Positions 30,401 to 39,252 of a stretch of DNA of 40,809 nucleotides are shown piece after piece. The stretch covers positions 1 through 40,809 of the forward strand of contig NZ_JAHHPP010000406.1 in assembly GCF_024606265.1 (NCBI RefSeq). Direction: 5' to 3'. Source of the DNA: Endozoicomonas sp. SESOKO1 (lineage in GTDB: Bacteria; Pseudomonadota; Gammaproteobacteria; Pseudomonadales; Endozoicomonadaceae). Under the pieces are notes generated by a model. That model did no database searches and was not told the origin of the DNA. It saw only the letters and a program-made list of their open reading frames with translations. The position numbers and the translations under genes were made by a program. Position 1 is the first letter of the stretch. Each line of letters starts with the position of its first letter.

Positions 30401-33400
30401 ATGGACAACCCGGAACTGGAAGGTGTGGAAAAACCCGCCATCGCCTGGCTGGTCAAACTCGGTTACACCCATCTCAGCGGTGCCGAGGTGGGCCGCCAGC
30501 AGGCGCACCGTCATATGGCACCCATTCTGGAGGATGTGCTGGCTGAACAGTTGCTGCGCCTCAACCCGTGGCTGGCGGCGCTGCAAAAAGAGAGCGGCAA
30601 CAGCTCCACCGCCACCGTCCTGCGGGAGCTGCGCAAATTCTGGCAGGAGAACCTGCTGGAAGCGAACCAGAACGCCTGGGCGTCGGTGATTCATGGCAGC
30701 AATATCCAGCTCAAGGATGCCCGTGGCCGTGCCCATAGCGTCCGCTTTATGGACCAGGGCAAACCTGCTGCCAACCGCTTCCATGTGGTGGATCAGTACA
30801 TTGGCAGCAACAGCGAGGGCGATGAGTTCCGGCCCGACCTGCTGCTGTTTATCAACGGCCTGCCTCTGGCAATGATCGAGTGCAAGGCCAGCCATATCAA
30901 ACTGAGCAAGGGCATTAACCAGCTGCTCGCCTACCAGCACAGCCACCCGCGCCACTTTGTCTTTAACCAGGTCTGTGCGGCCATTAACCGGGGTCAGGCC
31001 CGTTACGGTGCTATCTACACGCCAGAAGCCTTCTACTTTCGCTACCGGCTGGACGATGCCGAAGAAGCGGTTGTACGACAATTGCTTGGCACAGAATCCA
31101 GCGAACAGGATCGTCTGCTGTGGGCGCTGTTTGAGCCGACCCGCTTTGTGGAGCTGGTCTGCCAGTTTGTGCTGTTTGAAGTGGAAGACGGTCGCACCAT
31201 TAAAAAGCTGCCCCGTTACCAACAGTGGCGGGCGGTGCGTAAGACGCTGGCGCGGCTCACCAAGGCTGATAGCAACGGTGTGATTGGTAATGCTGGCACT
31301 GGCGGCGTGGTCTGGCACACCCAGGGCAGCGGCAAGTCCCTGACCATGGCTTATCTGGCCCGCTACCTGCGGGCTGAAAGTGTTGGCCTGAATAACCCCA
31401 GCATTCTGGTATTGACCGACCGCACCGACCTGGACCGGCAGATTTTCAATACCTTCACCAATATCGGCCTGCACCCGCTCAAGGCACCGTCGGTGGCGGG
31501 GTTACAGCAGATGCTGGGCAACGACTACGGCAGCATTTTCACCAGTACCGTGCAGAAGTTTCAGGAGCACGATGGCAAACCCATCAAAGCCGCCCGGCAC
31601 GACCCGGATGAAGACAGTGCCGACCACCAAACCCGTATCCGCCGGGTAGAAGACGGTGGCAACTATTTTATCTGTGAGGACAGCAACACTAACTTCGGCC
31701 AACTGGACGACACCGGAACACCGCTGCCACCGCTCTGGCAGGAGATCAGCCGGGAAAAGGTCGATTTTCTGGTGCTCTCCACCAAGCCCAACTTCTATGT
31801 GTTGGTGGATGAAGCGCACCGCAGTCAGTACGGCTTTCTGGCGGCTTTTATGCGGGCCAGCCTGCCCAATGCCAAATTTATCGCCTTCACCGGCACCCCC
31901 ATTGCCAAACACGACAAAGACACCCTGCGGGAGTTCGGTGCCGGGGACTATATCGACACCTACCGTCTGGACGAAGCCGTGGCCGATGGTGCCACCCTGC
32001 CCATCAAATACCAGGAGGGCATGACCGAGCTGACCACCGATGCCCAGCTCGATAGCGCCTTTACCGACACCTTCGGGCAGGAAGATGAAGGTCGGCAGGC
32101 GCAACTGAAACAGGCGCTGCTGAAGAGACGACGCACGGCAAGTGATCGTATCGAGGCCAATACCTGGCATCTGGTTAATCATTTTCTGTCGTCGGTCAAA
32201 GCCCGGGGGTTCAAGGGATTGCTGGTGTGCAACGGTCGGGAGATGGCGGTGCGTTATAAAGACACCCTCGACCGGCTTATGGCCGAACGGGCTGCTAATG
32301 GCCAGGAGACCTTTGAAAGCCGGGTGGTGATCTCCCTGGGCAATATCACCGACAGCCGCACCGGTGCCGATCAGGTGCAGGAAGCCGCTGGCCAATACCA
32401 ACTGGATAAAAAATCGCTGCAAACCATCGAGGAGCGCATCAAGGCAGAGCGCAATGCCGGTCAGGTGCCGGTGGCGGTACCCAGCGATGAGATTCCCGCG
32501 CTGGTCAACAACCTGTTCAAGAAACCCTACGGCGATGAAAGCCAGAATGACAGCAATGCGCCCGATGGCCAGGGCATCCGGTTTTGCAATATTGGTCTGC
32601 TGATCGTCTCCGATATGCTGCTAACCGGCTGGGATGCGCCCATTGTCAGCACCCTGTACCTGGACAAACCCCTGAAAGAACACACCCTGCTACAGGCCAT
32701 CGCCCGGGTGAACCGCACCCGCAAAGGCAAGAATGCCGGGTACATTGTCGACTATTACGGCGTCGTCGAGTATCTGGACGACGCCCTGAAAATATACAGC
32801 GGCGACGTGCAACCGGAGCAAATCTGGACCGATATCAACAGCGAGCTGCCAAAGCTCGAAGCAGCGCTGCAAAAGGTGCTGGACCTGTTGCCGAAAAAGC
32901 ACGACCCGATCCAGGAGCCAGAACCCTTCAAGCGTGATGCGGAGCAGTACCTTGACCCGGACGTACGACTGGATGTGGTGGATGACTTTCTTGCGACCTT
33001 CAAGGCGTTTAATGCCCGCCTCGACACGGTGCTTCCCGATGAACGGGGTACCCGCTACAAACCGTTCTTTCAGGTGCTGACAGCGATCAAGGACGCGGTG
33101 CGCCAAAGCCTGCCCGATGACGCTTATCAGGGGCCACTGAGCCAGCTGGAGTCGGCCCTGCTGCAACAACTGCTGGACGATTACATTGCTGCCGATGAGG
33201 TTCGCAGCCTGATCGGGCGAGAAGTCTCCATTCTGGATGCCGGTGATATGGAGCGCCTGCGCAAGCTCAAGGCCGCAGGCAGTCAGGCGCTGGTGATGAA
33301 GAACCAGCTTAAGCACACCATTGCCGTGGGCATGCGCAAGAACCCCGGCTTCTTCGGAAAATTGCAGGAGGCGCTGGAGCAACTGCTGGCGGACGAAAAA

Positions 33401-33763
33401 GCCAACCGCATTGAGCAGGCGGCGTTTTTGCTGCAACTGGAGCTGTTCTGCCAGCAGGTGCGGGAGAAAGCAGCGAGCGGTCAGCAGGCCGGGTTCAATA
33501 CCCCGGCCGAGGTGGCGGTATTTGACTACCTGCGCAGCCAACTGAACGATGACGGCGAAACCGCCGCCGTATGGACGCAAGCGCTGTTTGCCGATCAGGA
33601 AATCAGCCAGACCATCGCCAGCCCGGTATGGCAGGAGAAAACGGAGATTCACAAACCGCTGCAAACCTGTATTCGCAAACAGCTGCGTACCCTGGCCGGT
33701 TGGGATATGACCGTGGCTCGTCAGCACGCCACCGAACTGCTACATATATTGCTGAACAACTGA
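30401..33763 (+). CDS. hsdR: Type I restriction endonuclease/translocase subunit
   Basis: A 1120-residue HsdR. The N-terminal nuclease motif is RPDLLLFINGLPLAMIECKAS (about residues 145-165); the motor domain has Walker A TQGSGKS (about 306), DEAH in LVDEAHRSQYGF (about 469), FTGTPI, and motif VI-like AIARVNRTRKGKNAGYIVDY (about 770). Length and motifs are those of a complete enzyme. It starts two bases after the hsdS stop. With hsdM and hsdS intact, the system should restrict foreign DNA. Confidence 0.95.
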   Translation: MDNPELEGVEKPAIAWLVKLGYTHLSGAEVGRQQAHRHMAPILEDVLAEQLLRLNPWLAALQKESGNSSTATVLRELRKFWQENLLEANQNAWASVIHGSNIQLKDARGRAHSVRFMDQGKPAANRFHVVDQYIGSNSEGDEFRPDLLLFINGLPLAMIECKASHIKLSKGINQLLAYQHSHPRHFVFNQVCAAINRGQARYGAIYTPEAFYFRYRLDDAEEAVVRQLLGTESSEQDRLLWALFEPTRFVELVCQFVLFEVEDGRTIKKLPRYQQWRAVRKTLARLTKADSNGVIGNAGTGGVVWHTQGSGKSLTMAYLARYLRAESVGLNNPSILVLTDRTDLDRQIFNTFTNIGLHPLKAPSVAGLQQMLGNDYGSIFTSTVQKFQEHDGKPIKAARHDPDEDSADHQTRIRRVEDGGNYFICEDSNTNFGQLDDTGTPLPPLWQEISREKVDFLVLSTKPNFYVLVDEAHRSQYGFLAAFMRASLPNAKFIAFTGTPIAKHDKDTLREFGAGDYIDTYRLDEAVADGATLPIKYQEGMTELTTDAQLDSAFTDTFGQEDEGRQAQLKQALLKRRRTASDRIEANTWHLVNHFLSSVKARGFKGLLVCNGREMAVRYKDTLDRLMAERAANGQETFESRVVISLGNITDSRTGADQVQEAAGQYQLDKKSLQTIEERIKAERNAGQVPVAVPSDEIPALVNNLFKKPYGDESQNDSNAPDGQGIRFCNIGLLIVSDMLLTGWDAPIVSTLYLDKPLKEHTLLQAIARVNRTRKGKNAGYIVDYYGVVEYLDDALKIYSGDVQPEQIWTDINSELPKLEAALQKVLDLLPKKHDPIQEPEPFKRDAEQYLDPDVRLDVVDDFLATFKAFNARLDTVLPDERGTRYKPFFQVLTAIKDAVRQSLPDDAYQGPLSQLESALLQQLLDDYIAADEVRSLIGREVSILDAGDMERLRKLKAAGSQALVMKNQLKHTIAVGMRKNPGFFGKLQEALEQLLADEKANRIEQAAFLLQLELFCQQVREKAASGQQAGFNTPAEVAVFDYLRSQLNDDGETAAVWTQALFADQEISQTIASPVWQEKTEIHKPLQTCIRKQLRTLAGWDMTVARQHATELLHILLNN

Positions 33764-33779
33764 CAGGACGCTCACCACC

Positions 33780-34481
33780 ATGCCGCTGTTTGCTTACGGG
33801 ACAACCACCATCGAGTGGATTTTTCAGACCGAACCGGGGCTGAAGCGGCACTACATCACCGTTGAGCGTGGTCGGCCGGTGTTGTTGAGGGGCAAAGCCA
33901 TTCCCGAAGCCGAACAGCGGCAGTTAATCCGCCAGCGGGCCCGCTGGATTCGGGAGCGACTGAAGCAAGTGAACCAGCCATGCAAGGAGATGTACGTCAC
34001 CGGCAGCCGGATTCTCTACCGGGGCAAAACCTGGTACTGCCAGGTGCAACCCGCTGCGGAACTGAGCAAGCCGGTGATCCGCTTTAGTAACAGCCGTTTC
34101 TTTATTCAGTCGCCCCAGGGGTACAGCATTTCCCGCAAAGCCCTGAAACCGGTGCTTGAGGGGTTTTACCGCGATAAAGCCAAAGAGAAACTGATGCCTC
34201 GCATTCGTTACTGGCAACGGGCAACGGGTTTGCAGGCGGTCTCGGCCCGGCTGTTCAAGTTCAAGGGGCGGTGGGCCAGTTGTTCCGATGACAATATCCT
34301 TGAGTTTCACCCCCGCTGTATGGAGCTGTCTCCGTCAGTGTTGGACTACGTCATTGTCCATGAACTGTGCCATACGGTGGAAAAGAGCCATAATCCGGCA
34401 TTCTGGCATTTGGTGGAGAGACATTATCCACACTGGCAACGGTGCCATGGGGAGATTGAGCGGTTGGGGGTTGAGGTGTAA
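33780..34481 (+). CDS. YgjP/DUF45-type zinc metallopeptidase
   Basis: A 233-residue protein of the YgjP-like M48-related family. The N-terminal part is beta-rich and basic (LKRHYITVERGRPVLLRG); the block LFKFKGRWASCSDDNILEFHPR is typical, and the zinc motif is YVIVHELCHTVEKSHNPAFW with HELCH and a downstream His. It starts 16 bases after hsdR on the same strand. Genes of this family often sit directly after hsdR in type I loci, so it belongs to this operon; its role there is unknown. Confidence 0.88.
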   Translation: MPLFAYGTTTIEWIFQTEPGLKRHYITVERGRPVLLRGKAIPEAEQRQLIRQRARWIRERLKQVNQPCKEMYVTGSRILYRGKTWYCQVQPAAELSKPVIRFSNSRFFIQSPQGYSISRKALKPVLEGFYRDKAKEKLMPRIRYWQRATGLQAVSARLFKFKGRWASCSDDNILEFHPRCMELSPSVLDYVIVHELCHTVEKSHNPAFWHLVERHYPHWQRCHGEIERLGVEV

Positions 34482-34744
34482 TGATGGGTGGCATTACCAA
34501 AGGAACAGACTATGAGAAGTCGAAGGCCAGCGATGACCCGTGCCCGGGCATTACTGATTTTGCTAATGCAACGTTACCAACGGTTTGATTAACGGCTTAA
34601 CCTGCTGGAAATTCATAAGCTGGCCTATCTTCTGCAATAAGTATTTGCACTTCAAATATCGTGCCTATCAGTCTTTTCGCAGGTATGCTTGAATAGCACA
34701 TACAAGGCAGACTAATACAAAAACACAAACAATAAGGAAACAGA

Positions 34745-35368
34745 ATGAGAAAAAAGCCTCTTCTCATGCTCACCACCGTAGCATCACTGGCTGCTTCAGC
34801 TCTGGTAAACGCCGGGGACAATTACAACTATTCCCATATCACTGTCGGGGCTGGATTTGGGAATTCTGAAATTGATGAACTCACCATTGATGAAACCAGC
34901 TGGTTTGTTCAAGGGGCTTATGAATTTGACGCCCTGCCGCTTATCCTTGAAGCGGGTTATGCCTACTCTTCCGTGAATGATGATGAGTTAGTCAATGTTG
35001 ATGACCTTGATGGACACATCTTTTTTGTCGGCAGTAAATTCGTTATCTCGCCAACTGAGCGTCTTGACATTCTTCCCGGCATCGCTGTCGGCATAACAGA
35101 GTCGACTGTAATCCTGGGTTCTGCCGAAGTTAAAACCGAGATCATCTCCTATACTGCGTCGATGGATGTGCGATTCCATCTTGAGCGGGGCCTTTGGCTA
35201 ACAACAGGTTATGCATATCAGGATTACGATGAAAAACTATTTGATGAGAGCAATGTTTTTAACATCGGTGCTGAATATGTAGTGAATGATGACTGGGCAT
35301 TAGGCCTGGACTATCAAACCACTTCAGATGATAACGTCACTCGTTTATTTGCCAAGGTATTCTATTAA
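34745..35368 (+). CDS. Outer-membrane beta-barrel protein (opacity-like)
   Basis: A 207-residue protein with a signal peptide (MRKKPLLMLTTVASLAASAL, cut after VNA) and an eight-strand barrel-like pattern of alternating residues (YSHITVGAGFGN, SWFVQGAYEF, LILEAGYAYS, LTTGYAYQDYDE). It ends in LFAKVFY, the aromatic end needed for BAM-dependent insertion. AAGGA precedes the ATG. The barrel is acidic on the loops. A partial copy lies at 36274-36368. Function unknown beyond being an outer-membrane protein. Confidence 0.85.
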   Translation: MRKKPLLMLTTVASLAASALVNAGDNYNYSHITVGAGFGNSEIDELTIDETSWFVQGAYEFDALPLILEAGYAYSSVNDDELVNVDDLDGHIFFVGSKFVISPTERLDILPGIAVGITESTVILGSAEVKTEIISYTASMDVRFHLERGLWLTTGYAYQDYDEKLFDESNVFNIGAEYVVNDDWALGLDYQTTSDDNVTRLFAKVFY

Positions 35369-35410
35369 ACAATTAACCGGCCTCTTAACCGGAGGCTGGT
35401 ATCAAATCAA

Positions 35411-35728
35411 ATGATGACGCGTATTCCAACCAACCGGGCGCCCACTCATCCTGGCGAAATGTTGCGGGAGGAGTTTCTACTGCCAATGAACATCACCCAG
35501 CAAGAGCTTGCTACAGCGATTCATGTCCCTTATCAGCGGGTCAATGAGCTGGTCAATGGCAAACGGGGGCTTACCCCGAGTACAGCCCTGCGACTTGCCC
35601 GTTTTTTTGGCATGTCCGCAGACTTCTGGCTGAACCTCCAGCAACGATGGGATCTGTTCAAGGTGCAGCAGGCTGAGCAGGATGATATTGAGCGTATAGA
35701 GTCCGTCCAACAACAAAAGCTGGCCTGA
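35411..35728 (+). CDS. higA: HigA-family antitoxin / transcription regulator, apparently solitary
   Basis: A 105-residue XRE-type protein: THPGEMLREEFLLPMNITQQELA, then the recognition helix VPYQRVNELVNGKRGLTPSTALRLARFFG and MSADFWLNLQQRWDL, the exact layout of HigA/VapI antitoxins. In such loci the HigB toxin gene lies just upstream, but only 42 bases separate this gene from the barrel gene and the downstream region has no HigB-like frame. It may be a solitary regulator, or the remaining half of a toxin-antitoxin pair. Confidence 0.88.
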   Translation: MMTRIPTNRAPTHPGEMLREEFLLPMNITQQELATAIHVPYQRVNELVNGKRGLTPSTALRLARFFGMSADFWLNLQQRWDLFKVQQAEQDDIERIESVQQQKLA

Positions 35729-35880
35729 AATTTTCGTCTTTATACCAGAGAACCATTGAAGATTACTGTTCGATATCCGCTGCGTTTCCCTCCAATCTTC
35801 TGCTTATTATGTAGTACTCGCCACTAACATCCTTTGCGTAAGGGGCGACAGCACCCCTGACGCTGTTGTCAGGTAGCGTG

Positions 35881-36156
35881 TTACTTGCTGGCAAGGTGGT
35901 TGACGATCTGGATCAGAAGCTCTTCGCTTTTGTCGAAACGGCGATCAACCTCGTCGAAACGGCGATCAACCGCCTCGAAACGCTGGACAACCGCTTTGTT
36001 GAATGCTTTTTGTTCGGCAATAAACGCATCAATCTCTTTGAACTTCTCACGTTGTTCGTTGAGAATCAGGGAGACAACACCGTGTGTCGCTTCAAGAATT
36101 TTGTTGTTTTCGTGGAACGCATAGTCAAGAGCGTTTACCCTGGCTTCCAGTGACAT
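35881..36156 (-). CDS. Small coiled-coil protein with RRFDEVDRRFD repeats
   Basis: A 91-residue helical protein (MSLEARVNALDYAFHENNKIL at the start) with a heptad-like repeat AVDRRFDEVDRRFDKSEELL near the C-terminus; the repeat is visible in DNA as two 21-base copies of TCGAAACGGCGATCAACC. AGGTGG precedes ATG 36156. The opposite strand also has an open frame, but heptads and ribosome site favour this one. Trimeric coiled coil is likely; function unknown. Confidence 0.7.
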   Translation of the reverse strand: MSLEARVNALDYAFHENNKILEATHGVVSLILNEQREKFKEIDAFIAEQKAFNKAVVQRFEAVDRRFDEVDRRFDKSEELLIQIVNHLASK

Positions 36157-36273
36157 AAGTACCACCTGTTTTTATTGAACGGGCCATGAGCATAGCAGAC
36201 TTTGAAAGATGGTACAGAGACACCTGACACAGGTATCATTACATAATCAACGGGCGAACTCTTATAAAAACAA

Positions 36274-36368
36274 ATGACACCGGTTGGTTCGTCCAGGGTG
36301 CTATGAACTGACAACCCTGCCTCTGGCTGACAACAGGTTATTCATACCAGGGTTATGATGAAAATAAA
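36274..36368 (+). pseudogene. Decayed fragment of the beta-barrel gene
   Basis: Positions 36274-36320 match 34895-34942 of the barrel gene (ACC.GYTGGTTYGTYCARGGKGCTTATGAA-like, broken by a TGA), and 36321-36368 match 35191-35238 (CTGGCTGACAACAGGTTAT). About 250 bases between these blocks are missing, joined at a CCTGCC-type microhomology. It is a non-functional remnant of a duplication. Confidence 0.75.
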
Positions 36369-36454
36369 ACATGAAAAAGTGATTTTGAAAGGCATTTATT
36401 CAACATTTGTTCTAATAATGTATATAAAAATTACCAAGGAGTTTAAAATATCTC

Positions 36455-36862
36455 ATGCCCTCTAATGTTACCGCAAACTTCTCACTTTTTTTATTATCCA
36501 ATATATCCACTCCTGCGAAAGGTAATTCCACGAGCGATAATTTCGTGAATGGTCCGGTAAAAAAAACAGCATCTACAGGAAATGATATTGTAAAAACACA
36601 AAAAAAGTTTGAATTAAGAAATACCCACAAACTTCTATTAAAAAGGAAAATTGAGAAAAAACAGCCCCCCGACATTACGAATCAACAAGACACACTCATA
36701 GAGAAAAAAGTCTCCCCCCACGCCAAGTGGTTAAAGGAACGCTCAGAGACAACAAACATCCGGCAAACAGAAGCACCCATTTACCAGCAAATCATCAGTT
36801 GCCCTCCATACCAGCGGGAAGCGGTAAAAATAAAAGAACAGAAGCCCGGCATGCTGCGGTAA
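36455..36862 (+). CDS. N-terminal part of a probably frameshifted repeat membrane protein
   Basis: A 135-residue frame, Ser/Thr/Asn/Lys rich, starting MPSNVTANFSLFLLSNISTP. It overlaps the next frame by 136 bases in a different phase and ends where that frame becomes clearly coding. The two together read as one gene with a one-base shift, perhaps at the C6 run 36714-36719 or the A-rich stretch near 36826. No domain is recognised. It may also be a separate short gene. Confidence 0.45.
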   Translation: MPSNVTANFSLFLLSNISTPAKGNSTSDNFVNGPVKKTASTGNDIVKTQKKFELRNTHKLLLKRKIEKKQPPDITNQQDTLIEKKVSPHAKWLKERSETTNIRQTEAPIYQQIISCPPYQREAVKIKEQKPGMLR

Positions 36863-38088
36863 AAGCCACGACACCCGATCTCAAAGACAATATCAAGAGA
36901 CTTGATGAGTTCGCTGCTAACGCCAGTTCTCTGCCGGAACCGTTAAGAACATTAGCCAACGACTCAGGAAAAATGGCCTGCCGAACGGAAGTGGTCTGCA
37001 AAGCGATGGCAAGAGAGGGTATTGAGCCATCTGATCATGGGAGTCAACATCCAACATCTGCGAAGACCCAATCATCACACAGCCGCCAGAAAAGAGGCTG
37101 GTTTGGGGTAGATGAAGAGAAACTGGCGGCAGAAATGGGTCCTTATGTACAAAATATAACAGCAGTGCTGGCTGGTAAACTTCAACGAGGCCTTGTTACC
37201 ATTGAAAGCATGGTAGAAAACGCGACAAACCATGTAATCACAACTACTGACGGCTTCGCAGACAGGGTAGACAATGTCGAAAACATGGTTAGAAATGCAA
37301 CTCAGCATGTGATGACCACCACTGACGGCTTTTCTGGTCAAGTGGCAGATATTGAGTTAATGGTGAAAAACGCCACACTGCATGTGATGACGACAACCAA
37401 TGGCTTCTCTGACCGGGCTGAGGGCATTGAGGGCATGGTAAGAAATGCTTCTCAATACGTAATCCGTTCAATCGATGGTTTTTCCGACGACGCACTCGCA
37501 ATGAAAACCATGGTCAAAAATGCCACTGAGGATACTCAGGAAACATCGTCCTATGTGAAAAAAGTAATTGAAGAAAGTGAAGAAAACCTGAAGCTCTATA
37601 TTTATTTCAGCGGTGCCTTTATTCTTGCCACTGGCTTGATTTGTCTATTAACCGCTGGATGCTGCCATTGCCGTCGTTCAAGGCACTCCCTTGAGTTAAC
37701 CATTGATAAGCGCAAAGTAGCTGATGATCAACGATTTCTACTGGAACTGGGACATCAGTTAATCACACGACCCGCAAGTGGCAACCCTGTTGATTACAAA
37801 ATCTCCCGAAACAGCAATCGTTATACGATTGAAATCAATAGTAGTGATATTGTTATCCAGGCTATGCTTAAAGATGCCTTCAAGGATGTGCAGGAAAAGG
37901 AATCACCATCAGAAATCTCACCGATGATGGACAGTGATCTTTCGCTACCTGCTTCTCCTGAAGCACAGCAAACATCTGGCAGGAAAAAAAGTCGAAAAAT
38001 GAGAAATCCTGACTCCATTAAACTCCAGGCGAAGGTAACGATTATTCCGGACGGCACTGCTTCAGGCAATAAAGAAACCAGCTTTTGA
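36727..38088 (+). CDS. Membrane protein with five 25-residue repeats
   Basis: The frame is open from at least 36727 (GTG) and codes 453 residues. Residues 162-286 hold five 25-residue repeats of the type MVRNATQHVMTTTDGFSG plus seven more (75-bp units at 37210-37584). A single membrane segment follows (YIYFSGAFILATGLICLLTAG, about residues 290-311), then Cys/Arg residues (CCHCRRSRH) and a 130-residue C-terminal domain. This resembles a surface stalk or coiled coil anchored near the C-terminus. The true start is probably in the preceding frame (see 36455-36862). Not recognised as a named family; a host-interaction role is only a guess. Confidence 0.6.
   Translation: MVKGTLRDNKHPANRSTHLPANHQLPSIPAGSGKNKRTEARHAAVKATTPDLKDNIKRLDEFAANASSLPEPLRTLANDSGKMACRTEVVCKAMAREGIEPSDHGSQHPTSAKTQSSHSRQKRGWFGVDEEKLAAEMGPYVQNITAVLAGKLQRGLVTIESMVENATNHVITTTDGFADRVDNVENMVRNATQHVMTTTDGFSGQVADIELMVKNATLHVMTTTNGFSDRAEGIEGMVRNASQYVIRSIDGFSDDALAMKTMVKNATEDTQETSSYVKKVIEESEENLKLYIYFSGAFILATGLICLLTAGCCHCRRSRHSLELTIDKRKVADDQRFLLELGHQLITRPASGNPVDYKISRNSNRYTIEINSSDIVIQAMLKDAFKDVQEKESPSEISPMMDSDLSLPASPEAQQTSGRKKSRKMRNPDSIKLQAKVTIIPDGTASGNKETSF
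37210..37584 (+). repeat. Five 75-bp coding tandem repeats
   Basis: The codons for MV(E/R/K)NA(T/S) begin each unit at 37210, 37285, 37360, 37435 and 37510. Units 1-4 share H/YVI/M..T/IDGF; unit 5 has diverged. Confidence 0.85.
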
Positions 38089-38216
38089 GCAAAATATGAC
38101 GGTTATTCCCCCTTATACTATCCCGCTTACGCAACATATTGACTGGTTTGAGTTAAATGGGGAACTTTTACCAGAGGAAATGATCTTAGGCTGTAGTTCA
38201 ATTATTCAATAATTCA

Positions 38217-39059
38217 ATGTACAGTCCAATTTCTTATATTCAATTACAGCCAGATTCTGGTCGATTGTCCTCAGTCCATGGTGTCACTGTTTCCGAATCT
38301 GTCGCATCAGGGCAGGCCTTCTCCCGTGGTGTTGCAAGTGCAGACTCTATTCCATGTCACATACGTACTGATGAGATGGCTGAAAACCACTTTCATCAGC
38401 AAACGGTGCCTTTTCATAATCCATTTCATGATTCCCGTTTTAAAAAAAGGTCGGTGGCCGTCGTTGTCAGCCATGCCATAAAAGGTCCTCCACTTCACTT
38501 ACCGGTCACGACAGATGCACAAAAGGATCAACCTGCTCCTGCCTATATTCCTGAAAATGAACATTTTTCGATCCAGTCAATTTTGGGTTTAGGTCCATCA
38601 TCCCTGCAAGACCCATCAGTTGATAACAACCGAGGTCAGAAGTCTGACGAAAGTTGCTCATTACCAATTCAACGTAAAAGCAGTCGCAACCAGAATAATC
38701 CCGCATACGCACAGCGCCAAAGGGAACGCGCAAGGGAGCGCAAAAAGGAGCTTCGCAAAGACCCTGCTTACGTACAACGTCAAAACGAGCGTACAAGGGA
38801 ACTCAGAAAGGAGCATCGCAAAGATCCCGTTTTCGTTGAACGCGAAAGAGAGTACCGCAGGGAATACCAAATGAAGCGTCGCAGAGAGTTACGCAAAGAC
38901 CCCGCTTACGTTGAGCGCGAAAGGAAGTATTATAGAGAATACCAGAGGAAGCGTCTTAGGGAGTTACGCAAAGACCCCGCTTACGTTGAGCGCGAAAGGA
39001 AATATTATAGGGAATACCAGAGTAAGCGTCGCAGGGAGTTTCGCAAAGACCTCACTTAA
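38217..39059 (+). CDS. DPAY-repeat protein, array copy 1
   Basis: A 280-residue protein in two parts. Residues 1-150 form a module shared with the next two genes and with 7122-7460: ISYIQLQPDSGRLSSVHGV, GQAFSRGVA, TVPFHNPFHDSRFKKRSV and APAYIPENEHFSIQSILGLG. Residues 160-280 are Arg/Glu/Lys-rich repeats of 25 residues (RKDPAYVERERKYYREYQRK plus five), two of which are nearly identical in DNA (38891 and 38966). There is no signal peptide or membrane segment. The start lies just after a conserved leader (TTCAATTATTCAATAATT). The function is unknown; the highly charged repeats could bind nucleic acid or form long helices. Confidence 0.75.
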   Translation: MYSPISYIQLQPDSGRLSSVHGVTVSESVASGQAFSRGVASADSIPCHIRTDEMAENHFHQQTVPFHNPFHDSRFKKRSVAVVVSHAIKGPPLHLPVTTDAQKDQPAPAYIPENEHFSIQSILGLGPSSLQDPSVDNNRGQKSDESCSLPIQRKSSRNQNNPAYAQRQRERARERKKELRKDPAYVQRQNERTRELRKEHRKDPVFVEREREYRREYQMKRRRELRKDPAYVERERKYYREYQRKRLRELRKDPAYVERERKYYREYQSKRRREFRKDLT

Positions 39060-39079
39060 GCAGGGCGGAAAAGGGAATG

Positions 39080-39252
39080 CTAACAGCCCCCGCTTCTTAC
39101 GCAGCTATTATTTATAACAATTCCACCATTAATCATTGCAAATTCTTGTGCCAGGTTACACCACATATTGAATGGGTTATGTTAAGGAGGAACTTTTACC
39201 AGAGGAAGTTATCTTAAGCTGTAGTTCAATTATTCAATAATTAAATAATTTA
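39080..39252 (+). repeat. Intergenic unit duplicated with the array genes
   Basis: The stretch after copy 1 (CCCCCGCTTCTTACGCAGCT through TTGAATGGGTT and AGGAGGAACTTTT) recurs after copy 2 at about 40438-40607. The part just before each start (GTAGTTCAATTATTCAATAA type) also precedes copy 1 at about 38190-38216. The duplication unit therefore includes gene plus flanks. Confidence 0.8.

Noticed and set aside
30395-33727. Several long minus-strand frames opposite hsdR and hsdM
   Set aside because: Shadows caused by high GC. The plus-strand proteins have all type I restriction motifs in order.
34512-34592. A 26-codon frame after the metallopeptidase gene
   Set aside because: Too short, with no coupling to a neighbour and no recognisable content.
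35866-36153. Plus-strand frame opposite the coiled-coil gene
   Set aside because: The minus-strand protein has a heptad pattern and a good ribosome site. The plus-strand product looks like an artefact of the repeated codons.
36560-36566. A-run that could be a slippery site for programmed -1 frameshifting
   Set aside because: A -1 shift here meets a stop within about ten codons in the new frame, so it cannot join the two frames of the 36455-38088 gene.
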